Positions 12,567 through 24,328 of a stretch of DNA of 64,000 nucleotides are shown in pieces. The position numbers and the translations under genes are program-made. Source of the stretch: Microbotryomycetes sp. JL201 (Eukaryota; Basidiomycota; Microbotryomycetes). The notes under the pieces were generated by a model. It was not told the origin of the DNA. It was given only the letters and a program-made list of their open reading frames with translations, and ran no database searches. Where the stretch lies: positions 248,001-312,000 of the forward strand of contig JAQYUZ010000015.1 of the NCBI GenBank assembly GCA_033819885.1, in the 5' to 3' direction. How positions within the stretch are numbered: the first letter of the stretch is position 1; each line of letters starts with the position of its first letter.

Positions 12567-14710
12567 ATGGGACCGCCAGAGCGCCCTGTCGCTCTGCACG
12601 TGTCGGCGCTCAGTCCAAACGAGTACAGGGACTACTACGAGCTCGTCGAGGCATGTGACGCGTGGACGGGCGGCGCACACGGCCATGCTCGGCCTACTGT
12701 CGCCGAGCTGTTCGATTGGCTGCGGCAGTATGCGACACAGGCGATAGATCAGCGTACACAGAAACACGTAAGCTTTCATCATCGGAGCAGGCAATGTGTG
12801 CGCTCCCTCTCCTGGGCACGCTCCGGCAACTGGCTCTCGTTGGCCTTGTTCGGTTCGGCCCCACCTCATTGCTGACAACAGATCACACGAGAGACTCACC
12901 TGCCTGCCAATGCTGTTCAACTCCCATATCCAGCTCTTGCCCGAATCGCCTGGCTGATCAGAACCTCTCGCGACAGATTCTGTCCTTCTTTCGCTCGGAT
13001 CTCGGCAACCAGCAACCACCTCACGAAACATTGCTCGCGCTCGCAAGACTGTACAGCCACTCGCTAAATCTACCCCAAGCCCTCCTCCTACGCGACATGG
13101 TATTTGTTGCAACAGACGCTGTGCCACTCGATTGTGCTGCCATTTCGTCTGCGCTCGCGCAATCGCGCAAACGAGCGGCGGAACCCAGCAAAAATCCATT
13201 CATTGCCCACAACGCAACACTTTTCGGCCCAGACGGAGTGCCCACACCACCATCCTCCGTGCCGTCCACCTCGACAAGTCCAAACGAAGCTTTGATGGCA
13301 CCGCCACATCCCACAGCAATCAAGGCGCGTCCTGTGCCGCCACCAAAGCGAGTGCCTCCTGTCAAGGTGACAGCAGATCTACCAATAGCGAGCACGAGTC
13401 AAAGCGCATCGTCGACGGGGAAGAACGCGAGCCGAACCCTGACCTTGCAAAACGAACCAGGTAAAGATAATCGCAGGATTGCAGTCCCGCCTCTACCGCC
13501 CCGCAAGAGCGAAGAAGCCTTGCAGACTGGAGCGGCTCCCGTGCCACCACCACGCAAGCTTCCGATTCCCTCAAAGCTCGATACAACACGATCCGCGACA
13601 TCCACAATCTCGGCGACGCGGACCTCGCATGCATCGCAAAACATGCCAACGTCTCCTTTGACCTCTTCAACGCACATTGGCATCAATCATTCTGTGCGAC
13701 TTGTACAGGTATCGACGGGCGACTCGATCGCGAGTGACAAAGCGGTTTCGTCCAGTCCTGTTCGAGGTAGAGTCTCTCGCAGCAACTCGTGCGCATCTGG
13801 CATCAACGAGCGTCTGAGAAACACAGACGAACCGAGCGACGTCCACAGAAACGATGAAGTCTTGGGCGGTCACGCTGGCTTCACTTGGGAAACGGCGAGT
13901 CCATCTCTACGACGTGACTATCGCTCAAATACAGATCATGCGCCTAAGAAACAGTCTGATGACTCGCCATCGACAACGCCAAGACACGCACGTGCTTTTC
14001 CTGCGTCGTCGTCACCGTCCGACACGTCATCCTTGACGATCGATAGCGATGGCAACAAGGAAGATTCGGTTTCCGTCGCTACGGAACCTCTTCCGACGCC
14101 CAACACCCGGTTCGCTCTATTCGCAAAGGGCGAGACCATCCTGCCGCACGTGACGAGCACAACGGCTGCCAATGGACTGAATCGAAGTCGAACTCTCGGT
14201 TCAAAGCCGTCTGTTCCACCACCACCTCGCAGACGTGTGATGTCGTCATCTGAAAACCCGTTTGAATCGCCTGCCAGCTCAATGTCGGTGTCAAAGAGAA
14301 ACGTCAGCTCGAATATGCGCGTGAGCGGCAAACGACGAGATCTGACTTCGGACGTGACGCATCTTCTGGTTCAAGGGGCCAAGGAAGGAGAACAATGGAT
14401 GCGTAGGGCTGGAGAAGAGCTGACGAGACGGAAATCTTCAGGCGGCAACGTCGTTGTGCCGTCAAAGAGTCAGAAGCGCAAGAACGAGCGGGCAGAAGAG
14501 CAAACGAGGTTGATGTCTCGAGACGGAAACGACCTGGACAGCGATGGCTCGGGAGACGGCAATTCTGCCGACGAACAGGAGATGCAGCAAGACGCGAGAA
14601 CGTTGACACAAGGGGTTGACGAGCTTGATGTGGGCGACGACGAGCTCAAGGACCTCGAGCGACGGGTCAGGCGACAGAGTGAGAAAGGACAATGGCTCGA
14701 GTTGGCATAA
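12567..14710 (+). CDS. unrecognised proline/serine-rich protein with SH3-binding-like motifs
   Basis: I do not recognise this protein. Exon 1 (12567-12767) encodes a folded, helical N-terminus (SPNEYRDYYELVEACDAWTG, then ELFDWLRQYATQAIDQRTQK). The best splice continues in phase at ATTCTG near 12975, giving HILSFFRSDLGNQQPP, then ALARLYSHSLNLPQALLLRD. The remaining 500 or so residues are low-complexity, with polyproline clusters PVPPPKRVPP, PPLPPRK, VPPPRKLP and PPPPRRR, typical SH3 ligands, and an NPF-like ENPFESP. The C-terminus is acidic and helical (DELKDLERRVRRQSEKGQW). The combination suggests a cytoskeletal or endocytic scaffold, which is inference. The 12768-12974 intron could hide a small exon. 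Divergent from RTR1. Confidence 0.7.
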
Positions 14711-14790
14711 GCAAGTGAGTAAGTCGGTACAACATAATTCGTCCTGTGCTTGGGTGAGTCTTTCGCTTGTTGTCACAATACTTTCGTGCC

Positions 14791-15918
14791 TTATCTGGCT
14801 ATTTTAAACAAGTCGCAAGTGTTTTGGTACGTCTGTGAGGCCACCTGCTCTATCGTGACGCCATGCAATTGGGCGATGACCCACGCAACTGCGCCTGTCG
14901 AGCACGGCTCGTTCCGACCTTTGACAGCCGCGCCTTCTTGGAACTTTTCCTTTTTTTTTTGTTCGGGTACGTACAGAGGTGCGAGGTGAGAATAATCTGA
15001 TGACGTTGCCAAAGTTTTCAGGATGGCATGAGAGGCGTGGCTAGGGCGGATTTCACACCATGGACAGTCGCTTTCGACCATGAGTTTATCAAGTGGCAGC
15101 TGCCTGACACAATCCAAATTTTCCGGTGTCTTGAGCGAGCAGCCGCTACAGTCAAGCTTCAGAACGTGCTCTACCACCATCGTGTAGCAGCACTAGACTT
15201 ACTTGATTCCGATGTAAAATCCGAGCTCGATCAGCTCGAGAGCTTGCTCGAGTGTTTCAGAGTGCGAATGCACGACACCCCTCAACGGCTTGCCATGCTT
15301 CTTGATGATGTCTACAAAGTCTCTGTGCGCGGCTCTTGAATGCAGGAACAAGGGCAAGCCGAACTGACTTGCGAGCTCGAGTTGAGGTGGAAAGTGGCGC
15401 ATCTGGACGTCCATCGGACACAGAAACGTTCGATCTCCATCAAGGCCGCATTCTCCCACGGCGACAATTGGATTGCTGGTGTCGTCGAGATGAGTCGCTA
15501 TCAAATTAGACAAGTCGGATAGATAGCCTAGTGGGCCATCAGGATGCCGATCAAACTCTTGCGCGCGACAAGGATGGCAGCCAACGGTACAATAGAGGTC
15601 TTTTAAGAGTATTCTCGTTCGTCAGCCCTCGACGCATTCTCCTCAACTCAAACGGGCTACAAGCTGACCGTTTTGTCGCGCTAATTCAATCACTTGTCGA
15701 CTGCCGCTGAGGCAGTCCCCCGTCAGTATTTGCTTCTCGACGCCCGCTCTCCTTGCTCTTTCAAGGACGTTGACAAAGTCGTCTGTTCGCGACGAGGTCC
15801 ACAACATCAGCTGCGCTCGAGCCTCTGCGAATAAGACCAGCAAACCTTTGTGAGCCTGCTTGCCATGGTACGAGCCTCTGAACACTGGGTCGCCCAGATT
15901 TGAACCAATATCTGTCAT
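14791..15918 (-). CDS. TatD-family metal-dependent deoxyribonuclease (TATDN1-like)
   Basis: TIM-barrel metal-dependent DNase of the TatD family, close to human TATDN1 and a yeast TatD homolog. The order of motifs fits: TDIGSNLGDPVFRGSYHGK at the start, CTVGCHPC, AVGECGLDGDR, LPLFLHSRAA, GVVHSHS, and LMVESDCPWCEIRPSHAS for the last metal-binding Asp. The C-terminus EQKKKEKFQEGAAVKGRNEP followed by CSTGAVAWV is diagnostic of the eukaryotic subgroup. At least four exons are implied: one from 15918, one around 15490-15630, one to about 15199 and the last ending at 14791. The usual HxH near the start is replaced here by the DIGxNL form expected in this subgroup. Start could be upstream if a small exon was missed. 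Converges with the proline-rich gene, 80 bp apart. Confidence 0.87.
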
Positions 15919-16178
15919 GTGCTTCAAGCTAATCAGAGGCGCATGCTCACTCGCACTCTGATGTTTGTCACTCGCCAACCAGTTTCGGCGGCAAGGCACG
16001 AGCATTCACGACGGGCGCTGACGACATCGCACGACCGAGGGAGCAACGGAAGGGCACCGCTTGTATCAATACGCGACTGTACAGGAGCGCCAGGATCGGG
16101 TGAAAGAGGCAGGACGACAAGAGAAAGCGGATTGCGCTCCGACGTCATTCTCGCAAAGCAAATGCCGCCCACACGAGC

Positions 16179-17393
16179 ATGATACCCGTCCGTAGGCAGC
16201 ATAAAGCTGACCATCAGAACAATGTCAAGTACGAGTCGGTGCAAGCCAAGCTGGCTCGATTGCGGTCAGAGCATCGCCGAAGCGACAGGCGACTGCGCGG
16301 CGAACGACCGGCGCTGGGCGACACACGTGGCTACGAGCGTCAATCGCACGCGTTGACGGCGTTGATGAGCAGCTTGTCGATCTCACGGGCTCACATTGGC
16401 GTGGAGCGAGCATCGAGCTCGGCAGGACCGCCGCCGCCAAAGAGCTGGACGGCAGAGCCTGCAGACGCTACCGTGTTCACCAAAGTCAACGTCCAGGGAC
16501 AGACGGTCTCGAAACGAGAACTTGTCAGGTCTCTTTGTGCCGGACCAGAGGACGATTTGCGAATAGCTAGTTTGAAGGACACGGTGGCCCAAGTGGTGGC
16601 GTTCGACCTCAAACAGAAACCGAGCAAGTCACTCTTGTTGCCATACGTTCACCTGTTGCCGGCACACGTCAGAATCGGACTCTTTGACGTGGCCGCACTT
16701 TCTTGGCCGCTCGAATTTGGCGTCATGCTCGAGCTCCTTCGGGAAGAGGACTGCGAGCATACACTGCTGGACCCTGAAGAAGAGGACCAGGAGAGCGATG
16801 ACGAGCAGTGGGATAATCAAAGCTCTGTGCACCAAGTTGACCGCGTAGCGCATTGGCCTTCGTCTACGCAGGCACGGGTGTCGACACTCCTCACAACCTT
16901 GAACCTGGCCTTCTCATCCATCACGACAAGTCAGCTACGAAGCATGCTGGTGACTGGATCTTTGACGACTTTGCGACCCGTCGCTCGATTCCCAAATCTT
17001 GCAAATCTGTCTCTGTGCGCGACGACGCACGTCACGTTCAGTGAAACGTTCTTCAAGACGCTCGCTTCCATCATCTCTTTACGCTCACTGTCACTCGCAG
17101 GCACCAACGTCAACGTAGCCATGTTGCCCGTCACCCAAGTCCTCTCTCGATTAGCTTCCGCGACGCCTACGTTGGTCAAGCTTGATCTGTCTTTTTCATT
17201 GTTCAGTCAAGACTGCTCTTTGATCGAGTCTGTGGATTGGTCAACGAGGTGGCTCGAGCTTGAAGTACTAGGATTGAGGACCGTCGGTGAACGAAGTACA
17301 CGTACAGACGCACACGTCAGACAAATTGTGCTGGCAGGTCGGTCAGGCTCGTCGCAAGCTCGCAAACGGCCTTGGATAGATGTCGTAGTTTAA
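16179..17393 (+). CDS. leucine-rich-repeat-like protein of unknown function
   Basis: Single open frame of 404 codons without an obvious intron. The first 75 residues are basic (KLARLRSEHRRSDRRLRGER). Residues about 95-200 form a hydrophobic helical region (LRIASLKDTVAQVVAFDLKQ, then SLLLPYVHLLPAHVRIGLFD), followed by an acidic stretch EEEDQESDDEQWDN. The last 150 residues contain irregular leucine-rich repeats: LTTLNLAFSSITTSQLRSML, FPNLANLSL, LRSLSLAGTNV, LVKLDLSFSLF and LEVLGLRTV. F-box/LRR or AMN1-like proteins have this look, but I see no clear F-box. Function unassigned. It is divergent from the TatD gene with about 260 bp between start codons and converges with ERG6. Confidence 0.75.
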   Translation: MIPVRRQHKADHQNNVKYESVQAKLARLRSEHRRSDRRLRGERPALGDTRGYERQSHALTALMSSLSISRAHIGVERASSSAGPPPPKSWTAEPADATVFTKVNVQGQTVSKRELVRSLCAGPEDDLRIASLKDTVAQVVAFDLKQKPSKSLLLPYVHLLPAHVRIGLFDVAALSWPLEFGVMLELLREEDCEHTLLDPEEEDQESDDEQWDNQSSVHQVDRVAHWPSSTQARVSTLLTTLNLAFSSITTSQLRSMLVTGSLTTLRPVARFPNLANLSLCATTHVTFSETFFKTLASIISLRSLSLAGTNVNVAMLPVTQVLSRLASATPTLVKLDLSFSLFSQDCSLIESVDWSTRWLELEVLGLRTVGERSTRTDAHVRQIVLAGRSGSSQARKRPWIDVVV

Positions 17394-17563
17394 TGCCACC
17401 ATGGGCTTGTTGCAGACGACAAGTTTCCCACGGTTTCAAAGGTTGCAATATTAGTAGAGTACCCAGAGTGCCCTTGTACAAAGAATCGCCCATTTCTATT
17501 GATGCCGAAAATGTGTTCACGACCAGACTATCTCGATTCACCATAAGCGAATGGGCGAATGGA

Positions 17564-19062
17564 TCAGTTCTCCGGCTTGCGGCAGACAAAGAGCATCATT
17601 GGCGTAAACAGCTTTTCCTCGCCTCCAGCGACGAGCGCGGCCGCGGCAGTCTTGAGTGCTTCACCGACGTCGTGCGTACCCTTGGGAACCAGGTGCAATT
17701 TTTCCAACGCCCAGACAGCGTTTTGTGTGATGAACGTGCCAAAGCGAGTCATGCGCCAGCTGAACGACAGCGACCATAGTCAGGAACCAGTGCAAATGCT
17801 ATTTCCGAGACGGCCACGTACACTGTAGCAATGTCCCACAGCGTTTGTGCCTTGCGCAAGTCACCAGTGAGACTGTAAAACCACTGCAAAGCGAAGGTAA
17901 CCCGGTCAGTGCAATGGTTCTCTCTCGCAACATTTCGATAATATGGTTTGCAAAACGCACTCGAACCTCACTGCAAGATAAACATTCGGCAAGGATCAGA
18001 TGCCGTCGCGAGGGCGGGAACATTTGACCCAGGAACTCACTCTGGTCGGTCGGCCAAATCTTCTTCGTGGACTATTTCGAATCCGACATTCTTGAGCGCC
18101 GTGCGGCAGGCGGCAATGTTGCGCATCTCGGGGATGCCATCGCCGACCTCGATGCCGTGGGCAATACCCTTGTGGTGGGGATTTTTAGGATCCCAAGCAT
18201 CAGTCATGCACCACTCGTACACGCCAAACTGTCGACCAAAGCGCCGTCAGTTAATGAACTTGCGCGCAACAACCAATCGAACCCGACTGACGATTCCTCC
18301 AGGCTTGAGGACTCTGCGGATTTGATCGTAGCAGCCTTCCCAATCGGGGGCATGGCAAGTAGCCTCGATGGCACTGAAAAATAGAAAAGGCGCGTTCAGT
18401 AGGCAGCCAGAGGTGGGCTCGAGCGCGCCCGCACGGGAGTGACTGACTAGACGGCGTCGAATGAGTTTTCGCCAAACTGTTCGGCAAGCTTCATGAAATC
18501 GCCTTTGACGAACGAGACTTGGTCCTGCAAGCCGGCTTTTTGGGTGTACTTGCGCGCACGCATCACCTGGAACTCGTTGTTGTTGAGTCCGACGACCTCT
18601 GCGTCTGTGAACCTGGCAATCTCGCGTGCTGGTCCGCCGACGCCGCAACCGACGTCGAGCACGCGCATCTTTGGGCGAATGTTCATCTGCGCAGCGAGGT
18701 AATGCTCGTGGCGGGCGATGGCTTGGTAGAACGGCTCGCCTTTGTAATAGCGGCAAAAGTGGAATGACGTGCCCCAACCATATTCGTACAGCTCGGTGGC
18801 ACCTGCATTTGCTAAGCATGTCAGTACACAAGGTACAGAATCGTGCGCACGCCCAGGTCAACTGACCGTCGTAGTAGCCGTTGACGACATCCGTGTAGGC
18901 ACTCTTGCGGTGGTCCGTGTCTTGCTGCGTGTCCTTGCTCGAATCCTTGTCCCAGAACTTTGTGTAGGCTTCGATGCCGGCGCGGTTCCTCACGTCGCCC
19001 GCCTGGCGCGTCGCGACCGCAGACGACGAAGATTGTTGAGTTCCATTGGGTGCGTTGACCAT
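17564..19062 (-). CDS. ERG6: sterol 24-C-methyltransferase
   Basis: Transfers a methyl group from S-adenosylmethionine to C-24 of zymosterol or lanosterol in ergosterol synthesis, at the ER and lipid droplets. The family is unmistakable: [20 protein letters not shown] across the first junction, [11 protein letters not shown], the SAM motif [50 protein letters not shown], and [20 protein letters not shown]. Six or so exons are implied: 19062 to about 18866, about 18795-18450, about 18375-18300, about 18222-18037, a short exon near 17880 with [16 protein letters not shown], and the last ending at 17564 (LFVCRKPEN). The start [10 protein letters not shown] is the only ATG that fits. The 430 bp upstream have no gene and should contain its promoter. 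Confidence 0.94.
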
Positions 19063-19491
19063 TTTGTGCTTTGGAGTGAAAGGTTATGCTAGAGACAGAC
19101 GGTTGCGCGGGGAGGTCAGCCGAGAACACGAGCGTGTACGCACGCGCCCGCGCGTCGAAAAGGCCGCGCGAGCATTGTCAGTTGCCGCAAACTCACAGCA
19201 GTAAGGGCGTATGACAAGTCTGGAAGGTGTTGAAACGATCTGCGTGCAGATAGAGGCAGACGGAGCGCGGTTGACGCGGTGGAAAGAGAAGCCCCAATCG
19301 GTGGCACGAGAGCGCAGTTTTCGACTTTCAACGCGAACTCGAACGACCGCGCGCCGTTGCTCGCACAATGGCGGTGCGCGCTCATCACGGCCCCGATCGA
19401 ACGAGCCAGCAAAGGGATTCTGATCCAAAACCATTCGTACAACATTCGCGCACTCTAGACGGAACACCATGCTTAGTCTCGTGCAACCATC
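19063..19491. other. intergenic region upstream of ERG6
   Basis: About 430 bp between the ERG6 start (minus strand) and the 3' end of the next minus-strand gene. GC-rich, with CGCG-rich segments near 19140-19170. No supported gene; presumably the ERG6 promoter and 5' UTR. I could not identify a definite sterol regulatory element. Confidence 0.4.
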
Positions 19492-21078
19492 TCAGGCTTC
19501 CATCGTCCACTGTCCATCGTCAAACATGACATTCTCCTTGAAAGGCCACTCGGTGTACACGTCGCTGATGATTTTCCAATGCTCGAGAGTCAAGTTGTTG
19601 ACCGTTGTCGCCTCGTCGGGCATCCCGCGCCGCTTCATCTCTGGAATCAGATTGGTCGCGCCAGATGCGAGCGCGCTGCGATACCATCAGAACGACACCA
19701 TCAATAATCAGCAAAGACAGCAAAACGTAGTCAGCTGGCGCTTCCAGGACTGAGGACCGATGGAGACTGAGAGCGAAAAGAAATCCGCCAGTCTACCAAC
19801 TCACGCCAATCCTTTGGTCCAAGGGTGACTTTTTGCCACAAACATGCTGCGAGTGACATACTCGAGCACTTCAAAATCTTGGACGAGTGGCTTGAGGTGC
19901 GGCGTGACCTCGATTGCTTGCACGATTGCTGCATCATTGCGCGGCTTGTGAAAATGTTGCTCAGGCGGTGACAAGGATGACATGGTCTGAATCACTCGGA
20001 TCTCTGCTAATGTAGGCATCAGCACAGATAATTTGTGATGCGCCGTCGTGCCAGGTGGAGCAACCACTTTCTGCAAAATGCCGTCGGATCACCGAATTAA
20101 GCAAGCGTTTGGCTCCACGATCCTCACAACTCCGAGACTGACTTGGAAAAATGATGTTGCGCCAAGGAAACCCATACGGAACCGTCCGAGCTTCCACAGC
20201 CACATCCGACCGGCCAGTGTCGACAAGAACTGCACAAATAGTTGCTCGCCGTGACGAATGTTGGGCAGCTGGCATGCCAAAAAGAAATTGTCATGAACTG
20301 TAGGAGGAAACGAATTCAGCAAGTAGTCAGTCACCTTGACTCTCTCATAATGTCTTGAACGCACTCTGCTCAAACGGCTGCCTTGACACATCGTCAAAAA
20401 GTCCGGCTTTCTCGATCTTGCTGTAGCTCTCCCACAAGAATGGCTCCTCTGACACGATGCTCAATCGCTCTGGATTCGACAAGTTTGCCTTTGCAGCCTG
20501 AACAGAGACGCAATGACACTCAGCTGCGTCGACTGGCATAACGTGGCGGGATGCGAGCTGACCTCGAGCATGGGCATGTACCGGAATGCTTCCTCGACAG
20601 CAATGACTTTTTTGACATTCTTGAGTTCGAGGAATGCCCTTGTCAGCCCGCCCGCGCCTACATTACGCCTCAGGTCAGCCTACGGAGACTGATCTGGCCA
20701 GAAGAGGAGCAGCTTCTCCTGTGACGGACCTGGGTAACATTCCAAGATTGTTACATCGTGCATCTTGTCGACGCCCCACGCTCTGACCAAGTCTCTCGCC
20801 GAGTTGTCGTTGATCAAGCTCGGCCTGTGCGAGATCGGCAGCACATTGGCGCACATCTGAAACAGTTCAGTCTGTGGCAAGTGAGCCGGTACAGCTTTTT
20901 TTTTGCGGGTGCGCTTGGCGACAGCTTCTTTTGCCCGTTCGCGTTTTTGAGCTTGCGTCGATGCGTTACGCCGTACGCGGCACGTGCACTCGAGCACAGG
21001 CTTTGTACGCATGCTTAGCAACCTACTGGTGCTGCTCGAGGCAAACGGCAATCGCATCACGGTCGACGCGGCGCGCAT
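19492..21078 (-). CDS. MTF1: mitochondrial transcription factor of the mtTFB/Mtf1 rRNA dimethylase-like family
   Basis: Resembles the rRNA adenine dimethylase fold used by fungal Mtf1 to help mitochondrial RNA polymerase open promoters. The N-terminus MRAASTVMRLPFASSSTSRL is a good mitochondrial presequence, followed by a basic linker RAKEAVAKRTRKKK. The SAM-fold core reads VTILECYPG, then after an intron GAGGLTRAFLELKNVKKVIA and VEEAFRYMPMLE. ECYPGAG replaces the EIGPGxG of active methylases, as is common in the Mtf1-like branch. Later segments (LPNIRHGEQLFVQFLSTL, WLWKLGRFRMGFLGA) fit the C-terminal half. At least eight exons; the last ends GQWTMEA. The ATG at 21078 is the first; the open frame extends upstream only with TTG. 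Dimethylase activity cannot be excluded. Confidence 0.78.
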
Positions 21079-21312
21079 AAAAGCAAGCAGGAGGCCAAAC
21101 AAGACGCTCAGGCCTCCCGTCCATCACTACTCTTGATCAGCCCGAGACAGCGCAATACATATCAAGGCAACGGGAGAATCGACCGGCTTCGTACGTGAAA
21201 CTGTGCACATTGGCCGCGATTTTTCTTTTTTAATTCTCTCAAGAGAGTCGCGATTGAGCACGATGACAATTACAACAACATACGAAGGCGAATGGTCCGC
21301 ACGTCCAACAGC

Positions 21313-22764
21313 CTAAGCCACCTTGAACAGATGCCAGGCACCAACTTGCGCAACAATCACCAAGGCGGAAGCGACCAAAGCCCTTGTTTCGACCCATCCG
21401 TCTGTCGTGGCACGAGAGACAGAGTCTCGCACCAGATCGGCTTGGACATCCAGCTGAGCAGAATCTGATGGCACGTAATCGTCGTCCAAGACGTCTACAG
21501 GCATGTCAGTCGACTCGACCTCGCCGTCCGAAAGCTCGACTTGGGACACGCCACCAAAAAAGTCGGTCAACAAAACGTCTGTCAACGGGCGATTGAACAA
21601 ATCGGTTCGAACTCCAGCTGTAGAGCCTATCACTTGATACGTGAATGTGTCAAACTGAGCCAGAGTCAATGTCAGTGCACACCCCGTTGGAGCGAGACGA
21701 TCATAACCGCTGACCAGGTTCTGCAACGTCACCTGAGACGTCTTGTTGACGCCTTCCAAAAAGCTCAGTACATGGTGCGTGTACCGATCAGTAACGGCGA
21801 CTCCGATGTCGTTGTCGGCGTGATGCTGTTTGCGAGGGGGCGTCAGCGATACCGCTCTCACATGCTCTACACTGATGTAGGTCGCGACTGACAGAATACG
21901 AATTCTCATCTTTGCTGCTTGAGCCAGTCGCCACAATATTAGGCGAGTGCAATTTCGAGTAGAGCGTATTGGCCTGACACGTGTCGACCATGAATAGAAT
22001 CTCGTTGTACCTGGTTCATAGAAGTCAGAGATATATCATTCCCCGGCAGTCTGTGACTTTGACGGACCGTCCCTTTGTCCACATGCTCGCGAATGCGTCT
22101 GCCAAGTCGAACGCAGACACTTCTTCGTTGTCCTGAAACTTGAGAAACTCGTCGCCACCATGACCCGTCATGTACACAAAGATGTTGCTCCTTGAATCTG
22201 TCATCAACCGCTTAGACGGCGGCGTAGATTCTGGCAGTCGTCCGGACAGCAAGCGCAAGAACGTCTCGACGCTGACTTCCTCTCCTTTGTAGTCGACCTC
22301 TATCTTTTCGCCGTACAAATCCGTGCGTCTGTCGGCGTTGGAGTAGACAGTTCCTGCGAACGGATTCCGAGGGTTGCACGCGACGTCGTCGGCCAGCATG
22401 AGAATAATTTGCGAATCTGGAATGCCGAGGCGTTTGACTGTGCGGTACCTGCACAGAGAACTTCAGCATAGTTTGATGACAATCGGACGACGTGCAAGCT
22501 AACATTGCGAGCGTGTTTGCCATGTGCTACATACGAAAGACACCGGGTCAGACAACTTGCCTATTGAAATGAGCGGCCCACTCACCCTGTAATTGAACCA
22601 GAAGCGAGACTGATAGAACGATGGAACATGAGTACGATAGATGTTTCGCACTTTGAATTCGCGTGACGTACAGAGCACACAAGCACAGCCCAGTTGTTGG
22701 TCGACGTCGAGGCGGCAACCGTCGAGACCGTCACTGCGATGAGCATTGTGCACAGCCTGAGCAT
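21313..22764 (-). CDS. GPI8: GPI-anchor transamidase catalytic subunit
   Basis: Cysteine protease (C13, caspase-like) that cleaves the C-terminal signal of proteins and attaches the GPI anchor in the [21 protein letters not shown] is a signal peptide. The core is spliced to [20 protein letters not shown], then [18 protein letters not shown] and [17 protein letters not shown]. The catalytic histidine lies in [16 protein letters not shown] (about 22160) and the catalytic cysteine in [12 protein letters not shown] (about 21990). A short intron separates VLVCS from SRFWF (donor GTACGT). The C-terminal exon (from about 21850 to 21313) ends in a membrane segment [19 protein letters not shown]. Length and order match the family. 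Start codons of GPI8 and the divergent splicing-factor gene are 115 bp apart. Confidence 0.93.
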
Positions 22765-22879
22765 GATTGAAGACCGGCCTGTGCCTGCCCGGCCATGGGC
22801 ACGACGGGGCCGCATGGGCGGTTGATGGATTGAGGTCAAAGCTCAGGTCGGACGCGCTTCGACTCTTGACCGCATCGCC

Positions 22880-24219
22880 ATGCAAAGTGAGCAGCATCAC
22901 TAGGACCAGTGCCCTCCTAGACATGCATGTCGGCGCTAACGGGTGCTTGCGCGCAGACCTCGCGGGCTACGGCAGCGACTCTGACGATGAGCAGCAGCCT
23001 GTTGCGAGCTGCAGCGCTCACGCCCCCTCACGCTCGACTGCACCGATGCCCGCACCGAGCTCAAACGGCCAGGTGAGCTCCCTGAAAACCACGATACCAT
23101 GTCGGACGCGCCTAACAATGCGGCGCGCAATTTGTCCAGAGCACGGACGGGTCCGCTCCTGCTGTTGGCAAGTCCAAGCCCGCTTCAGAATTGCATTGAC
23201 TGGGCAAGCTGATAATTTGACAATCAACACTCGGACTCAGTGCCAGCCACATTGACGCGAATCAAAGGGATTGCCGCAAGCGCGGGTCGTCCTCAATCAC
23301 CCATGCCAGGCGTCAGGATGTCTAATCCTTCGTCGAGCGTAACGGCACCGACGACGACGACGACGGCATCAACGGTCAAGCTAGGCAAGCAGCGAGCCTC
23401 GTCTAGCAGTCCGCCACCGTATACTTCCAGCAGTGTGGTCAAGAACAGTGGCGAAGAGTCGAACAGCAACGGCCACCGCAAAGGGCAGGGTTCTGGTCCC
23501 GTTGACGTGCAGTTAAACAGCTTGGCCGAGTTTGGGATCCCACCACTCCTCACGGGTCCTTGCAACCCGGCGGTCGAGGCATGTCGTGCTTTACTCGTTT
23601 TGTTTTTGGCTCTTATTGCAACGTCTAATCACATCTGTTGCACGTTGTGGACGATAACAGGCCAAACTTGCGAACTTCCATGCACTGTCACAAACTCGTG
23701 GTCTGCACTTCAATGATTCGCTTGCGCGCTCAAAAGCGTTCCGGAACCCACGGATACATGCCAAGCTCGTTGAATTTGTCGACGTCGACGAGACTGGAAC
23801 AAATTGGCCCAAATTGATCTGGAACGCGCGCGACATTGGTAGCTTTCCAACAGCTGCCAGTCTTGGTTAGTCGAGCCAAACTCGTCGGCACACCCGAGGG
23901 CAAGGAGAATGCTTACACCCCTTCGTTCCCCTGTCTGCAATCGATTATAGCCGAAGCTCAGCGTATTCGGTCCGAAGCGAGGCAAGCGGGCCAGAAACCA
24001 GGATCAAGAAACGCTATAGCGTTTGCACCCTCTCGAGATTCGAAACCTGCGCACACAGATCGCGATCGTGACAGAGGCCGAGACCGCGACGACAGGCATC
24101 GTGATAGAGACAGAGACGGACATCATGGTGGCGAGAGGGACAAGGACGCCGGAGGGTCACGAAAGCGCTCCAGGTGGGACACGGGCAGAGCATCTAGTCC
24201 AGGTGAAAGGCGGCGATGA
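22880..24219 (+). CDS. SAP30BP/HCNGP-family protein, first exon of 7 nt
   Basis: Homolog of human SAP30BP (HCNGP), a protein linked to splicing and transcription. The hallmark region reads AKLANFHALSQTRGLHFNDS, SKAFRNPRIHAKLVEFVDVD and ETGTNWPKLIW. The C-terminus is an Arg/Asp dipeptide tract (DRDRDRGRDRDDRHRDRDRD) typical of spliceosomal proteins. I propose that translation starts at ATGCAAA (22880-22886), with GTGAGC as donor and the acceptor at 22955-22956, giving MQNLAGYGSDSDDE, which fits the conserved short N-terminus of this family. The alternative is the in-frame ATG at 22924 (MHVGANGCLRADLAGYGSDS). Further exons are 22957-23072, one from about 23240 to 23578, one from about 23662, and the last ending at 24219. 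Confidence 0.82.
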
Positions 24220-24328
24220 GTCTTGAACGAATAGGTTGCCGATCACGATGCCAATGTCAATTCACGATAGACGACGATTGGTGTTACAACACAGTACGAC
24301 GGAAAAAAGTGCGCGAAACAAACACGAA

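Noticed and set aside
17372-17779. Plus-strand open frame of 135 codons opposite the ERG6 3' end
   Set aside because: It is antisense to conserved ERG6 coding sequence and shows no family similarity; the opposite frame explains the composition.
18271-18290. Second B-box-like sequence (GGTTCGATT on the minus strand)
   Set aside because: It falls in or next to an ERG6 intron with no A-box at the right distance, so it is not a tRNA gene.
21601-21615. GGTTCGAACTCC, a tRNA B-box-like sequence
   Set aside because: It lies inside GPI8 coding sequence and no matching A-box or cloverleaf is visible upstream.
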